Source: Pseudonocardia sp. CNS-139 (GTDB lineage Bacteria; Actinomycetota; Actinomycetes; Mycobacteriales; Pseudonocardiaceae). From it: 64,000 bases of DNA. Position numbers and translations under genes: made by a program. Shown here piece after piece: positions 1-8,859 of this stretch (positions are counted from its first letter, which is position 1; each line of letters begins with the position of its first letter). Location of the stretch: contig MKJX01000111.1 of assembly GCA_001942415.1 (NCBI GenBank), positions 1 to 64,000 of the forward strand. The letters are read 5' to 3'. The notes beneath the pieces are model-generated. The model did no database searches and was not told the origin of the DNA. It saw nothing but the letters and a program-made list of their open reading frames with translations.

Positions 1-346
1 CAAGCGGGACGTCTTCCCGATGCCCGAGGTCAACGACCAGGACAACGTCTGGCAGATCGACTCGATCGACCGCGAGGGCGCCTTCGTCGGCCGCTGCGCG
101 GAGCTGTGCGGCTCGTACCACGCGATGATGAACTTCGAGGTCAGAGCGCTGTCCCCGGCGCTGTACGACCGCTGGCTCGGCTTCCGCGAGCAGGTCAACC
201 CGGCCACCGGGCAGCCCTTCACGGCCGGCGAGGCACTCGCCGAGCTGCGCTGCGGCCAGCTCTGCACGCCCGAGGCGTACACCACCTATCCGTTCAACAC
301 CGACCGCACCGCCCGTTCCGCGTCGCAGCCGGTCTCCGGGAGCTGA
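1..346 (+). CDS. ctaC: Cytochrome c oxidase subunit II, C-terminal part (cut by window edge)
   Basis: This is the end of the copper-binding subunit of the aa3 terminal oxidase, which takes electrons from cytochrome c and passes them to subunit I at the outer face of the membrane. The frame is open from base 2 and lacks its start. The CuA centre is visible as GRCAELCGSYHAMM, which supplies the two cysteines, the histidine and the methionine that ligate the copper pair. A tail of about 60 residues follows. The stop at 344-346 is three bases before ctaF, as in the usual actinobacterial ctaC(D)F cluster. The family assignment is firm; the amino-terminal membrane segments lie outside the window. 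Confidence 0.95.
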   Translation, partial: KRDVFPMPEVNDQDNVWQIDSIDREGAFVGRCAELCGSYHAMMNFEVRALSPALYDRWLGFREQVNPATGQPFTAGEALAELRCGQLCTPEAYTTYPFNTDRTARSASQPVSGS

Positions 347-349
347 GCC

Positions 350-747
350 ATGAAGGTTGAAGCCCGCATCTTCGAGCTCGTGATGGCGTTCTTCTTCCTG
401 GCCGCCATCGTCTACGCGATCCTCGCCCGGGAGCCCGTCGGCATCGCCGGCCTGTTCCTCACCGGCGGCCTGGCGCTGATCATCGGCACGTACTTCCGGT
501 TCGTCTCCCGCCGCATCGAGGAGCGGCCGGAGGACAACCCGGACGCCGAGGTGTCCGACGGGGCCGGCGACGTCGGCTTCTTCTCCCCGGGCAGCTACTG
601 GCCGATCGGGGTCGCCGCGGCGGCGCGGTGTGCGGTGTGGCGCTCGCGTTCTTCTACGTCTGGCTGCTCGTGATCGGCGGCGTGCTGCTGCTCATCGCGG
701 TCGGCGGGCTGGTCTTCGAGTACCACCTGCACCCGTCCGACCACTGA
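350..747 (+). CDS. ctaF: Cytochrome c oxidase subunit IV, frameshifted
   Basis: Small membrane subunit of the actinobacterial aa3 oxidase, normally about 130-140 residues. The start MKVEARIFELVMAFFFLAA and two early hydrophobic helices are typical. The frame breaks near base 620-628, inside a GCG-rich run. If one missing base is restored, it continues in another frame through a hydrophobic segment to FEYHLHPSDH and the stop at 745-747, giving the expected length and ending. It sits 3 bases after ctaC, so the two are surely co-transcribed. The single-base loss in an essential gene suggests a consensus error, not a real pseudogene. Confidence 0.88.
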
Positions 748-804
748 CGCCGACCGCTCGGCGAAGCAGTTTCCTAGATCACTGATGTTGCGCCGTTCGC
801 CGCG

Positions 805-833
805 TTGACCCCGGGCCCGAGCTGCCCTTAGCG
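805..833 (+). promoter_or_regulatory. Possible sigma70-type promoter for the NCS1 permease gene
   Basis: TTGACC at 805-810 and TTAGCG at 828-833 are separated by 17 bases and lie 32 bases before the GTG start at 865. The spacing is ideal but the -10 hexamer is poor. This is a sequence match only. Confidence 0.3.
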
Positions 834-864
834 TGCGCCGGTCAACACGGGCGGAGGGGCGGAA

Positions 865-2343
865 GTGGTCGACGTACAGAGTGCGCCGGACGGAGATCCG
901 GCGACCAAGGCGGCCGGGCCGGCCGCGCTTCAGATCGAGGCGAACGGCATCAACGTCATCGCCGACGAGGAGCGCCACGGCCGGCCGCGCGACCTGTTCT
1001 GGCCGTGGTTCGCGGCCAACGTGTCGGTGCTCGGGCTGAGCTACGGCTCGTTCGCGCTCGGGTTCGGGATCTCGTTCTGGCAGGCGCTGGTCGCCGGCGT
1101 GATCGGGATCGTCTTCTCGTTCCTGCTCTGCGGGTTCGTGGCGCTCGCCGGCAAGCGCGGCTCGGCGCCGACCATGGTGATGAGCCGCGCGGCGTTCGGC
1201 GTGCGCGGCAACAAGCTCCCCGCGGTCATCTCCTGGCTGTTGACGGTCGGCTGGGAGACGGTCCTCACGATGACGCTCGCCACCGCCACGGTGTTCACCC
1301 GGCTCGGCTGGGGTGGCGGCACCGGCACGATGGTGGTCGCGCTGATCGTCGTCGCCGCGCTCACCGTGCTCGCCGGCGTGCTGGGCTTCCGCCTGATCAT
1401 GCGGCTGCAGACGGTCATCACGGTCGTCACCGGGGTGCTGACGATCGTCTACGTCGCGCTCGTCGCCGGGCAGGTCGACTGGGGCACCGTGTCCGCGCTG
1501 CCGGCCGGCTCCACGCAGCAGGTCATCGGCGCGCTCGTGTTCCTCATGACGGGCTTCGGCCTCGGCTGGGTCAACGCCGCCGCCGACTACTCCCGCTACC
1601 TGCCGCGCAACTCCTCCGGCCGCGGTGTCGTCGCCTGGACGACGATCGGCTCGGCCGCCGCGCCGATCGTGCTCTTCACGTTCGGGCTGCTGCTCGCGGG
1701 CTCGTCCACGGACCTGAGCAGCGCGATCGCCGCCGACCCGATCGGCGCGCTCGCCGCGAGCCTGCCCACCTGGTTCCTGGTGCCGTTCGTGCTGGTCGCG
1801 GTGCTGGGCCTGGTCGGCGGCGCGGTGCTGGACATCTACTCGTCCGGGCTTGCGCTGCTCGCGCTGGGCGTCAAGGTGCCGCGCTTCGTCGCCGCGCTGA
1901 TCGACGGCGCGATCATGGTGCTGGGCACCGTCTACGTGGTGTTCTTCGCCGGCGAGTTCTTCGCCCAGTTCCAGGGCTTCCTGATCACGCTCGGCGTGCC
2001 GATCGCGGCGTGGTGCGGCGTGATGCTCGCCGACATCGCCCTGCGCCGGAAGGACTACTCCGAGGCCGACCTGTTCGACCCGGCCGGCCGCTACGGCGAC
2101 GTCCGCCCGCTCCCGATCGCCGTGGTCGTCGTCGGCACGGTGCTCGGCTGGGGCCTCGTCACGAACGCCTCGGCCGAGTGGCTGGCCTGGCAGGGCTACC
2201 TGCTCGAACCGTTCGGGCTGGGCGGTCGCGAGGGCGACTGGGCCTACGCCAACCTCGGCGTGCTGCTCGCGCTCGTGCTCGGGTTCGTCGTCACCTACTT
2301 CGGCACGAAGTCGGCGGTGCGCGCGCAGGAAGCGGCTGCGTGA
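865..2343 (+). CDS. NCS1-family purine/cytosine permease
   Basis: A 492-residue integral membrane protein of the nucleobase:cation symporter-1 family, which imports cytosine, purines, allantoin or hydantoins with a cation. After a hydrophilic head of about 45 residues the motif RDLFWPWFAANVSVLGLSYG opens the first of about 12 hydrophobic helices; GWVNAAADYSRYLP is the conserved segment of helix 6 and its loop. The GTG at 865 is chosen because a GGAGG-like site (CGGAGGGG) lies just upstream. The substrate cannot be read from the sequence. The stop overlaps the start of the cysteine hydrolase, so uptake and hydrolysis of the same compound are probably coupled. A second NCS1 permease lies at 60795-62392. 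Confidence 0.88.
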   Translation: MVDVQSAPDGDPATKAAGPAALQIEANGINVIADEERHGRPRDLFWPWFAANVSVLGLSYGSFALGFGISFWQALVAGVIGIVFSFLLCGFVALAGKRGSAPTMVMSRAAFGVRGNKLPAVISWLLTVGWETVLTMTLATATVFTRLGWGGGTGTMVVALIVVAALTVLAGVLGFRLIMRLQTVITVVTGVLTIVYVALVAGQVDWGTVSALPAGSTQQVIGALVFLMTGFGLGWVNAAADYSRYLPRNSSGRGVVAWTTIGSAAAPIVLFTFGLLLAGSSTDLSSAIAADPIGALAASLPTWFLVPFVLVAVLGLVGGAVLDIYSSGLALLALGVKVPRFVAALIDGAIMVLGTVYVVFFAGEFFAQFQGFLITLGVPIAAWCGVMLADIALRRKDYSEADLFDPAGRYGDVRPLPIAVVVVGTVLGWGLVTNASAEWLAWQGYLLEPFGLGGREGDWAYANLGVLLALVLGFVVTYFGTKSAVRAQEAAA

Positions 2344-2882
2344 CCGGCGCCGGCCGGGACGGGCACCTGGTCGTCATCGACATGCAGGACGTGTTCGCCG
2401 ACCCCGGGAGCGAGTGGGCCACGCCGCGGTTCGCGGAGATCGTGCCCACCGTCCGGGCACTGGTGGACGCGTTCGCCCCGGCCGTGACGTTCACGCGGTT
2501 CGTCGCCCCGGCCGAGCCGGCCGGGGCGTGGCGCGACTACTACGCCCGGTGGCCGTTCGCGCTGGTCGAGCCGGACTCGCCGATCTACGACGTGGTGCCC
2601 GGGATCGCGCGACCGGCCCCACGGTGGACGCGACGACGTTCTCCAAGTGGGGCCCGGACCTCGCCGCCCGGGTCGGCGCCTCGACGATGGTGCTGGCCGG
2701 GGTCTCGACCGACTGCTGCGTGCTCTCCACGGCCGCGCCGCGGCGACGCGGGGGTGCGGGTGCAGGTCGTCTCCGACGCGTGCGCCGGCGTCGACGACCC
2801 GAGCCACGAGGCGGCCCTGCACGTCATGGGGCTCTACGGGCCGCTCGTGGAGGTCGTCGACGCCAAGACGCTCCTGGGCTGA
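2340..2882 (+). CDS. Isochorismatase-family cysteine hydrolase, two frameshifts
   Basis: Cysteine hydrolase of the isochorismatase/nicotinamidase superfamily, about 180 residues. The three catalytic residues can be placed only by following the protein through three segments: Asp in LVVIDMQDVF at the N-terminus, Lys in FSKWGPDL (about 2645), and Cys in STDCCVLSTA (about 2710). Single-base losses near 2605-2620 and near 2740 split the frame. The GTG start at 2340 overlaps the permease stop by four bases, so the two are translationally coupled. With an NCS1 transporter as partner, a ureide or carbamoyl amide derived from a nucleobase is a likely substrate class. That is inference from context; the exact reaction is unknown. 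Confidence 0.82.
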   Translation: MTGAGRDGHLVVIDMQDVFADPGSEWATPRFAEIVPTVRALVDAFAPAVTFTRFVAPAEPAGAWRDYYARWPFALVEPDSPIYDVVPGIARPAPRWTRRRSPSGARTSPPGSAPRRWCWPGSRPTAACSPRPRRGDAGVRVQVVSDACAGVDDPSHEAALHVMGLYGPLVEVVDAKTLLG

Positions 2883-2887
2883 AGGCG

Positions 2888-3541
2888 CTACCGCACGCGG
2901 GCGACCAGGAACCCGTCGTAGCCCTTCGCCCCGACGGTCTGGATCACGGTGGCGTCCACGCGGGGCTCCCGCCCGACCGCCTCGACGAGGCGCCGGGTGC
3001 CCGTGACCGCGGGGCTCGGGTCGTCCGCGTCGGCCACCTGCCCGGCGCGCACGACGTTGTCGACGACGAGCAGGCTCCCCGGGCGGGACATCCGCAGGGC
3101 GTGCTCGAAGTAGGCGAGGTTGTTCTCCTTGTCCGCGTCGATGAACGCGAGGTCGAACGGGCCCTCCAGGCCCGGGAGCGTGTCGAGCGCCGGGCCGACC
3201 CGGATGTCCACCACGGCGTCGAGCCCGGCCCGCTTGACGTTGGCGGCGGCCACCTCGGCGTGGTGCTCGTTCACCTCGCAGGTGACCAGCCGGCCGTCCG
3301 CCGGGAGGGCCCTGGCCAGCCAGATCGTCGAGTAGCCGCCCAGCGTGCCGACCTCCAGGACGCGACGGGCGCCGACCGAGCGGGCCAGCAGGTTCAGCAG
3401 CGCGCCCTGCGCCGCGGAGACGTCGATGGCGGGGAGCCCGGCCTGGTCGTTGGCGGCGCGCGCGGCCTCCAGCAGCGGGTCGGGCGGGAGGAGCTGCGTG
3501 GTGACGTAGTCGTCGACGGTCTTCCAGAGATCCTCTGACAT
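2888..3541 (-). CDS. SAM-dependent O-methyltransferase (family 3)
   Basis: A 217-residue methyltransferase of the caffeoyl-CoA/catechol O-methyltransferase type, complete and in one frame. SAM-binding motif I is VLEVGTLGGYSTIWLA, motif II is the acidic CEVNEH, the metal-binding motif is FIDADKENNLAY, and VVDNVVRAG is the conserved aspartate-asparagine pair that also binds the divalent metal. These proteins methylate catechol-like hydroxyls in small molecules; no substrate can be named. It converges on the hydrolase gene with only 5 bases between the stops and is divergent from the sensor kinase gene. Confidence 0.9.
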   Translation of the reverse strand: MSEDLWKTVDDYVTTQLLPPDPLLEAARAANDQAGLPAIDVSAAQGALLNLLARSVGARRVLEVGTLGGYSTIWLARALPADGRLVTCEVNEHHAEVAAANVKRAGLDAVVDIRVGPALDTLPGLEGPFDLAFIDADKENNLAYFEHALRMSRPGSLLVVDNVVRAGQVADADDPSPAVTGTRRLVEAVGREPRVDATVIQTVGAKGYDGFLVARVR

Positions 3542-3633
3542 GAGTCGCAGCGTAAGGAGGTTTCGGGTTGGCCCTACTTGCTGCGGAGGTGCACCGGCTG
3601 GGGGCCGGGCGGGGGAGGGGCGAGGGTGGGGGC

Positions 3634-4932
3634 ATGACCGAGCACGTGTCCGCCGCGCCCGTCCCGATCACCGGCCGCACCCGCTTCTGGCGGGGGTACG
3701 GGTACCTGCTGGGTGGGCTGCCGCTGTGCATCGTCGGGTTCGTCGTGGCCATCGCCGGGTTCTCCGCGGGCGTGAGCACGCTCGTCGTCTGGCTGGGGCT
3801 GCCGATCCTCGCGGGCACGCTCCACGTGTGCGGCGGGCTGGCCGGCGTGGAGCGCCGGGCCACCGAGTGGGCCACCGGCCGCGCGCTGCCGCCGCACCAC
3901 TACCGCGAGGTGCGCGGCACCGGCATCGCCCGCCTGTTCAGCATGCTGGCCCGGCCGCAGTCGTGGCGCGACCTGCTGTACGAGGTGCTCGCGTTCCCGG
4001 TCCGGCTGACGCTGTTCATCCTCGCCGTGACGTGGACGGTCGGCGGGCTCGGGGCCCTGCTCTACGTCACGTGGCAGTGGGCGCTGCCCGTCGAGGACGG
4101 CGAGGGCGGGCTCCTCTGGCTGATCACCGGCATCCCCGGGCGGACCGGTGAGATCGTGCTGAACACGGCGATCGGCGCGGTGATGGTCGCGACGTCGCCG
4201 CTGGTGGTCCGCGGGCTCGTCGAGGTCCGGGCCGCGCTGGTCCGGGCGCTGCTCACCAACCAGACGGCCGCGCTGCGCGCCCGCGCCAGGCAGCTGGAGA
4301 CCAGCCGCCGGGCCGCCGTCCAGGCCGAGGCGCAGACGCTGCGCCGGCTCGAACGCGACATCCACGACGGCCCGCAGCAGCGGCTCGTGCGGCTCAACAT
4401 GGATCTGGAGGCCGTCGCCCGGCGGCTCGACGACGACCCGGAGCGGGCCCGGCCGCTCGTCGCCGAGGCGCTGGAGCAGAGCCGCGAGGCGCTCGGCGAG
4501 CTGCGCAACCTCTCCCGCGGCATCGCGCCGCCGATCCTCGCCGACCGCGGGCTCGGCCCGGCGCTGGCCGCCGCGGCCGCGCGGTCCCCGGTGGAGGTCT
4601 CGCTCGACGTCGCCCTGCCGGACGGGCGGCGGCTCGCCGCGGCCGTCGAGAACACCGCCTACTTCGTGGTGACCGAGGCCCTGACGAACGTCGCCAAGCA
4701 CGCCCACGCCACGCTGTGCACGGTGGTCGTCAGCGCCGACGCGCAGCGGCTGCTCGTCCAGGTCCGCGACGACGGCCGCGGCGGCGCGCACCTCGCAAGG
4801 GCCACGGCCTCGCCGGGCTGGCCGACCGGCTGGCGACCGTCGAAGGGGTGCTGGACGTGGTCAGCCCGCCCGGCGGGCCGACCGTGCTGACCGCGGAGAT
4901 CCCGCTGGTGGGGCTGGGGGGAGGAACTCTAG
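3634..4932 (+). CDS. NarL-type sensor histidine kinase, two frameshifts
   Basis: Membrane sensor kinase of the HisKA_3 class. The N-terminal half has four hydrophobic helices that look like the actinobacterial putative sensor domain. The phospho-acceptor is His in LERDIHDGPQQRLV (about base 4360), and the ATPase N-box is VVTEALTNVAKHA (about 4670). Near 4795 the frame slips by one base, so the G-box and tail (GLAGLADRLATVEGVL) lie in another frame. A second slip in the G-run at about 4912-4920 restores the frame that stops at TAG 4930-4932. I start at ATG 3634, after a purine-rich stretch; an in-frame TTG lies at 3568. The stop touches the response regulator GTG at 4933, so the pair is one transcription unit. 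Confidence 0.86.
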
Positions 4933-5574
4933 GTGCGGGTGGTGCTGGCCGAGGACTCGCTGCTGCTGCGCGAAGGGCTGGTCCGGCTCCTCGACGAGGC
5001 GGGGGCGGCGGTGGTGGCGGCCGTCGGCGACGGGGACGGGCTGGTCACGGCCGTGCAGGAGCACCGGCCCGACGTCGCCGTCGTCGACGTGCGGATGCCG
5101 CCGACGTTCACCGACGAGGGCCTGCGCGCGGCGCTGGAGGTGCGGCGCACCGTCCCGGGCACCGCGATCCTGGTGCTCTCCCAGTACGTCGAGGAGTCCT
5201 ACGCGTCGGACCTGCTGGCGGCCGGCGGCGGCGTCGGCTACCTGCTCAAGGACCGGGTCTCGAAGCTCGCCGACCTCTCCGACGCGCTGCAGCGGGTGGT
5301 CGACGGCGGCACGGTGCTCGACCCCGAGGTCGTCTCGGCGCTGTTCTCGCACCGCCGCCGGCGCGACCCGCTCGCCGAGCTCTCGCCGCGGGAGCGCGAG
5401 GTGCTCGCGCTGATGGCCGAGGGCCGCACCAACACCGCGATCGGCCGGACGCTGGTGATCTCGCAGGGCGCCGTCGAGAAGCACATCTCGTCGATCTTCA
5501 CGAAGCTCGGGCTGCCGCCGTCCTCCGACGACCACCGGCGGGTGATGGCCGTCCTGACGTGGTTGGGTGCGTGA
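4933..5574 (+). CDS. NarL/FixJ-family response regulator
   Basis: A 213-residue response regulator and partner of the kinase immediately upstream. The receiver domain shows the acidic pocket (LAEDS), the phosphorylation site Asp in VAVVDVRMPP (about residue 53), the conserved Ser in LVLSQYV and Lys in YLLKDR. The C-terminal LuxR/GerE helix-turn-helix runs from LSPREREVLALMAEG to EKHISSIFTKLGL. GTG 4933 begins directly after the kinase stop. It is complete and unbroken. Its target genes cannot be read from the sequence. Confidence 0.93.
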   Translation: MRVVLAEDSLLLREGLVRLLDEAGAAVVAAVGDGDGLVTAVQEHRPDVAVVDVRMPPTFTDEGLRAALEVRRTVPGTAILVLSQYVEESYASDLLAAGGGVGYLLKDRVSKLADLSDALQRVVDGGTVLDPEVVSALFSHRRRRDPLAELSPREREVLALMAEGRTNTAIGRTLVISQGAVEKHISSIFTKLGLPPSSDDHRRVMAVLTWLGA

Positions 5575-5637
5575 CCGATGAGTTCCCGGGCCGGGCGGAG
5601 TTCTACGTCCGGTCCGACCGAGAACGAAGGAGCCGTC

Positions 5638-6054
5638 ATGGACTGGAAGCTGGAGCTGGTCGTCGCGCCCGTCACCGACGTGGACCGCGCGAAGGAGTTC
5701 TACGTCGACAAGCTCGGGTTCACCCTCGACGTCGACCACAAGGCCGGTGACGCCTTCCGCGTCGTCCAGGTGACGCCGCCGGGCTCGGCCTGCTCGATCA
5801 CGTTCGGGATCAACGTCGGGGCCGGCGAGCCGGGCACGCTCAAGGGCGTGCACTTCGTCGTGGAGGACATCGAGGCCGCGGCCAAGCATCTCGACGCCGC
5901 CGGGATCGAGCACAGCGGCCCGCAGCACTTCGAGGACGGCAGGCAGACGGCGGGGGTGCACCCGAAGCGCGAGAAGTACGGCTCGTTCGTCTTCTTCGCC
6001 GACCCGGACGGGAACTCGCTGGTCCTCCAGGAGGTCCGGGCGCAGGATCGCTGA
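5638..6054 (+). CDS. VOC-superfamily (glyoxalase/bleomycin-resistance-like) protein
   Basis: A 138-residue protein with two beta-alpha-beta-beta-beta units. VVAPVTDVDRAKEFYVDKLG opens the first unit, HFVVEDIEAAAKHLDAAG the second, and FFADPDGNSLVLQE is the usual C-terminal strand with a metal-ligand Glu. ATG 5638 is preferred because GAAGGAG lies just upstream. Members include dioxygenases, lyases and antibiotic-binding proteins, so no reaction is assigned. The gene stands alone 64 bases after the response regulator. Confidence 0.85.
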   Translation: MDWKLELVVAPVTDVDRAKEFYVDKLGFTLDVDHKAGDAFRVVQVTPPGSACSITFGINVGAGEPGTLKGVHFVVEDIEAAAKHLDAAGIEHSGPQHFEDGRQTAGVHPKREKYGSFVFFADPDGNSLVLQEVRAQDR

Positions 6055-6061
6055 CGCAGCC

Positions 6062-6101
6062 GTGACGTCTTGATGACGTCACTGTGGTGGCATACCATGC
6101 C
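6062..6101 (+). promoter_or_regulatory. Palindromic operator and probable leaderless promoter of the DUF1707 gene
   Basis: A perfect inverted repeat has arms GTGACGTC (6062-6069) and GACGTCAC (6075-6082) around TTGAT. It overlaps a -35-like TTGATG (6070-6075). A -10-like TACCAT (6093-6098) follows after 17 bases, and the ATG starts at 6105, so the mRNA would begin at or next to the start codon. A second short inverted repeat, GGCAT-ACC-ATGCC, covers 6089-6101. The binding protein is unknown. Confidence 0.5.
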
Positions 6102-6104
6102 GTC

Positions 6105-6658
6105 ATGCCTGAGCTGGAGCTGCGGATCTCCGACGCGACCGCGAGCGGGCCGCCGCCGTCCTGCACACGGCCGTCGGCGAGGGCCGGCTGACGTGGGTGG
6201 AGCACGAGGAGCGGCTGGCCGGCGTCTACGCGGCGCGCACCGCGTCGGAGCTGACGCCGTGGCTGGCCGACCTGCCGGCGGCGCGGGCGGCCACCCGACC
6301 CGCGTCGGTCGCGGGCGACCAGCCGCTGCGGGTGGTGCTGGGCAAGGTGCGGCGCCGTCCGGACCCGGCGGCCGGCCGCATCGAGGTGGACGCCGTGCTC
6401 GGCGCTGCCGTGCTGGACCTGCGCGACCTCCCCGCCGGCGCCGTGCTGGACGTCGTGGCGAACTCGCTGCTGGGCAAGGTCGAGGTGTACGTCTCGCCGG
6501 GCACGCGGCTGGTCGACTCCGGCACCGCCGGCCTCGGCAAGCGCACCACCGTGGACCACACGCGCCGCGGCGTCCGTCCCATCCCGCGCGCCGACGCGCC
6601 GGTCGTCCGGCTGGCCGGGCACAGCCTGCTCGGCCACGTCCGCGTCACGATCCTCTGA
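6105..6658 (+). CDS. DUF1707 domain protein, frameshifted near its start
   Basis: Actinobacterial DUF1707 protein of about 184 residues. Family members begin with a short amphipathic module of the form RxSDADRERxxxxLxxAxxEGRL. Here ELELRISDA is encoded from ATG 6105 and RERAAAVLHTAVGEGRLTW in another frame, so one base is missing near 6135-6140. From about 6140 the frame is open to 6658. The second half (VLGAAVLDLRDL, LLGKVEVYVSPG, LAGHSLLGHVRVTI) has repeated short beta-strand units like the cell-wall-active or DUF2154-type domain. The function is unknown. The start is supported by the promoter and palindrome directly upstream. Confidence 0.75.
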
Positions 6659-6659
6659 C

Positions 6660-6800
6660 GCACCGATCCAGCGACTCGCGCACACCAATCCAGCGACTCG
6701 CGGGGGCGCGGAGCGCAAGCCCCGCGAGTCGCTGGAAAAGTGCGCGCGAGTCGCGCTGTGAGTGCGCGCGAGTCGGGCTCTGGGTGCGCGCGAGTCGCGG
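6660..6800. repeat. Palindromic intergenic repeat cluster, copy A
   Basis: The space between the DUF1707 and NHL genes is filled with variants of GCGACTCGCG and its complement. A perfect 16-bp inverted repeat (6690-6705 with 6720-6735) forms a strong hairpin with a 14-base loop. Units with the core GCGCGAGTCG follow on the other side. The genes on both sides end here, so it may act as a bidirectional terminator. The same arrangement recurs at 8680-8840. Confidence 0.7.
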
Positions 6801-6832
6801 GCGTCAGCCCTCGACCGCGCGCAGGGCGAGCG

Positions 6833-8644
6833 TCAGCTCGGCCGGGCGCCCGGGACCAGGCGGACGGGAATGCCCCAGTCCTGCTGGTAGCGGTGGCACG
6901 CCGCGAACACGCCGTCCCCGGCCTCCCCGCCGTCGTCGCAGGACGCGGCGGCCACGCTCACCTGCAGCACGCCCTCGGCCGGGCCGTCCGGCGCGAAGGT
7001 CAGGGTCCGGGTGAGGCCCGGTGCCGTGCCGGTGCCGGCGGCGAGCAGCCCGGGCGGCGACGCCGTGACCGTCAGCGAGGTCGGGTCGCCGAAGCGGGCG
7101 TCGAGGTGCTGGCCGGTGGGCGGGACGAAGTCGACGCGCAGGGCGAGCGCGCCGGGCGCGAGGTCCGTGCGGGCCCGCCGGATGCGGTGCGCGCCGCGGT
7201 CGACCCGGGTGCTCGCCGGGATTCGCACCCGGACGAGCCGGTGCGCGGCCGACTCCACGACGACGAGTGTGTCCCCGTCGACGAGCAGGTCGCTCGGTTC
7301 CCGCAGGTCGCGGGCCAGCGTGCCGACGGTGCGGGTCCCGGGGTCGTAGCGGCGGACGGCCCCGTTGTAGGTGTCGGCGATCGCGACCGACCCGTCCGGC
7401 AGCAGCGCCACCCCGAGCGGGTGCTGCAGCAGCGCGGGCTCGTCGCCGGTGTCGGCGGGGCCGTCGCGGAAGCCGAAGTCGAACAGGCCCAGCCCGACGG
7501 CCGTCGTCACGGCGGCGCCGACCGCCGGCCCGGCGACCACCGAGCGCAGCGCGGACGTCTCGGAGTCGGCGACCCACAGCGTCCCGTCGGGGCCGGTTGC
7601 GAGCCCGGAGGGCTGCGCGAAGAACGCCTCGTCCGGCGGCCCGTCGCGCAGGCCCTCGTTCGTCGTGCCGGCGAGCACGGCGAGCGCGCCGGTGGCCGGG
7701 TCGAACGACCACAGCTGGTGGACGCCCGCCATCGCGACGACCGCCCGCCCGTCCCACCAGGCGAGGTCCCACGGCGTCGAGAGCTGCGCGGCCGTTCCCC
7801 CGGGCGCGACGCGCTCGCGCAGCTGCTCGCCGGTGCCGGCCACCGTCGTGACCGTGCCGTCGGCGAGCCGCAGCCCGCGCAGCGCGTGGTTGACGCTGTC
7901 CGCGACCAGAACGTCGTAGCCGGCCTCGGCGGCGACCGCGTCCGGCAGCACGAGCAGGCCCTGCGGCTCGGCGAACCGCGGCGCCCGCCCGTCCGCGAGC
8001 CCGCGTTCCCCGGTGCCGATCCGGCGGCGCTCGGTGCGGAGGTCCGGTTCCAGCTCGACGAGCTGGTGGTGCGCGGTGTCCGAGACGAGGAACGTCCCGC
8101 CGGGCAGCCGCACGACCTTGCCCGGGAAGCGCAGCGCGGTGCCGGGCTCCGGCGGCGGGACGTACGGGCCGTCGCCGCGGTGCAGGGTGCCGGCCGCCTC
8201 GTGCTCGGCGACCAGCTCGTCGACCAGCATCGCGAGCCCGTGCGCGTGCCCCTCGCCGGACATCTGCGCGACCACGTAACCCGTCGGGTCGACGACGGCG
8301 AGCGTCGGCCACGCCCGCGGCGTAGGCGTCCCAGGTGGTCAGCCCGGGGTCGTCGAGCACGGGGTGGTGCACGCCGTAGCGTTCGACGGCCGCCTCGACG
8401 CGTCCGGGTCGGCCTCGTGCACGAACTTCGGCGAGTGCACGCCGACCACCACGAGCACGTCGGCGTAGCGCTCCTCCAGCTCCCGCAGCTCGTCGATGAC
8501 GTGCAGGCAGTTGACGCAGCAGAACGTCCAGAAGTCGAGCAGCACGATCTTGCCGCGCAGCGCGGCGAGCGACAGCGCCGCGCCGCCGGTGTTCAGCCAG
8601 CGCCGTCCGGTCAGCTCCGGGGCGCGAACCCGCGATCGACCCAC
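6833..8644 (-). CDS. NHL-repeat protein with N-terminal thioredoxin-like domain, two frameshifts
   Basis: About 600 residues. The N-terminus (GTG 8644, with GGGAGGGC upstream) is a TlpA/thioredoxin-like domain carrying LLDFWTFCCVNCLHVIDEL, in which CVNC is the redox motif. The remainder is a six-bladed NHL beta-propeller, with repeats such as VSDTAHHQLVEL, VADSVNHALRGL, VADSETSALRSV and IADTYNGAVRRYD. Two one-base losses, near 8400 (GCGGTC read as GCGTC) and near 8310, break the thioredoxin domain. The propeller from about 8275 to the stop at 6833 is intact. Homologues with this architecture occur in actinobacteria and animals (NHLRC2). No signal peptide is seen, so a cytoplasmic location is likely. 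Confidence 0.85.
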
Positions 8645-8679
8645 GCCCTCCCCAACGCCGTCCCCACCGGCCCTCTTCC

Positions 8680-8840
8680 ACCGCGACTCGCGTGCACTCA
8701 GCCCGCGACTCGCGTGCACCAATCCAGCGACTCGCGTGCACGAATCCAGCGACTCGCGGGGCGCGGCGCGCCCGTTGCCGCGAGTCGCTGAAATAGTGCG
8801 CGCGAGTCGCGCTCTGGGTGCGCGCGAGTCGCGGGCCGGG
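8680..8840. repeat. Palindromic intergenic repeat cluster, copy B
   Basis: Second copy of the repeat seen at 6660-6800, between the divergent NHL and Fpg/Nei genes. Units of 22 bp built on GCGACTCGCGTGCAC and ending AATCCA are arranged in tandem (about 8692-8760). A perfect 13-bp inverted repeat (8747-8759 with 8778-8790) follows, then units in the opposite orientation (GCGCGAGTCGCG). Since both flanking genes start near here, termination is not its only possible role. Confidence 0.7.
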
Positions 8841-8859
8841 CGTGCGTGAGACTGGCCGC

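Noticed and set aside
350-747. Programmed ribosomal frameshifting as the cause of the broken frames.
   Set aside because: There are no slippery heptamers with downstream structures in common, and the events hit unrelated genes in the same kind of GC-rich context.
1005-2882. A 625-codon plus-strand frame overlapping the permease.
   Set aside because: Only its last part is real (the cysteine hydrolase). The rest is a frame shadow of the permease.
8690-8840. CRISPR-like array of GCGACTCGCG repeats.
   Set aside because: The units are in both orientations, have no unique spacers of constant length, and no cas genes are near. They are palindromic intergenic repeats.
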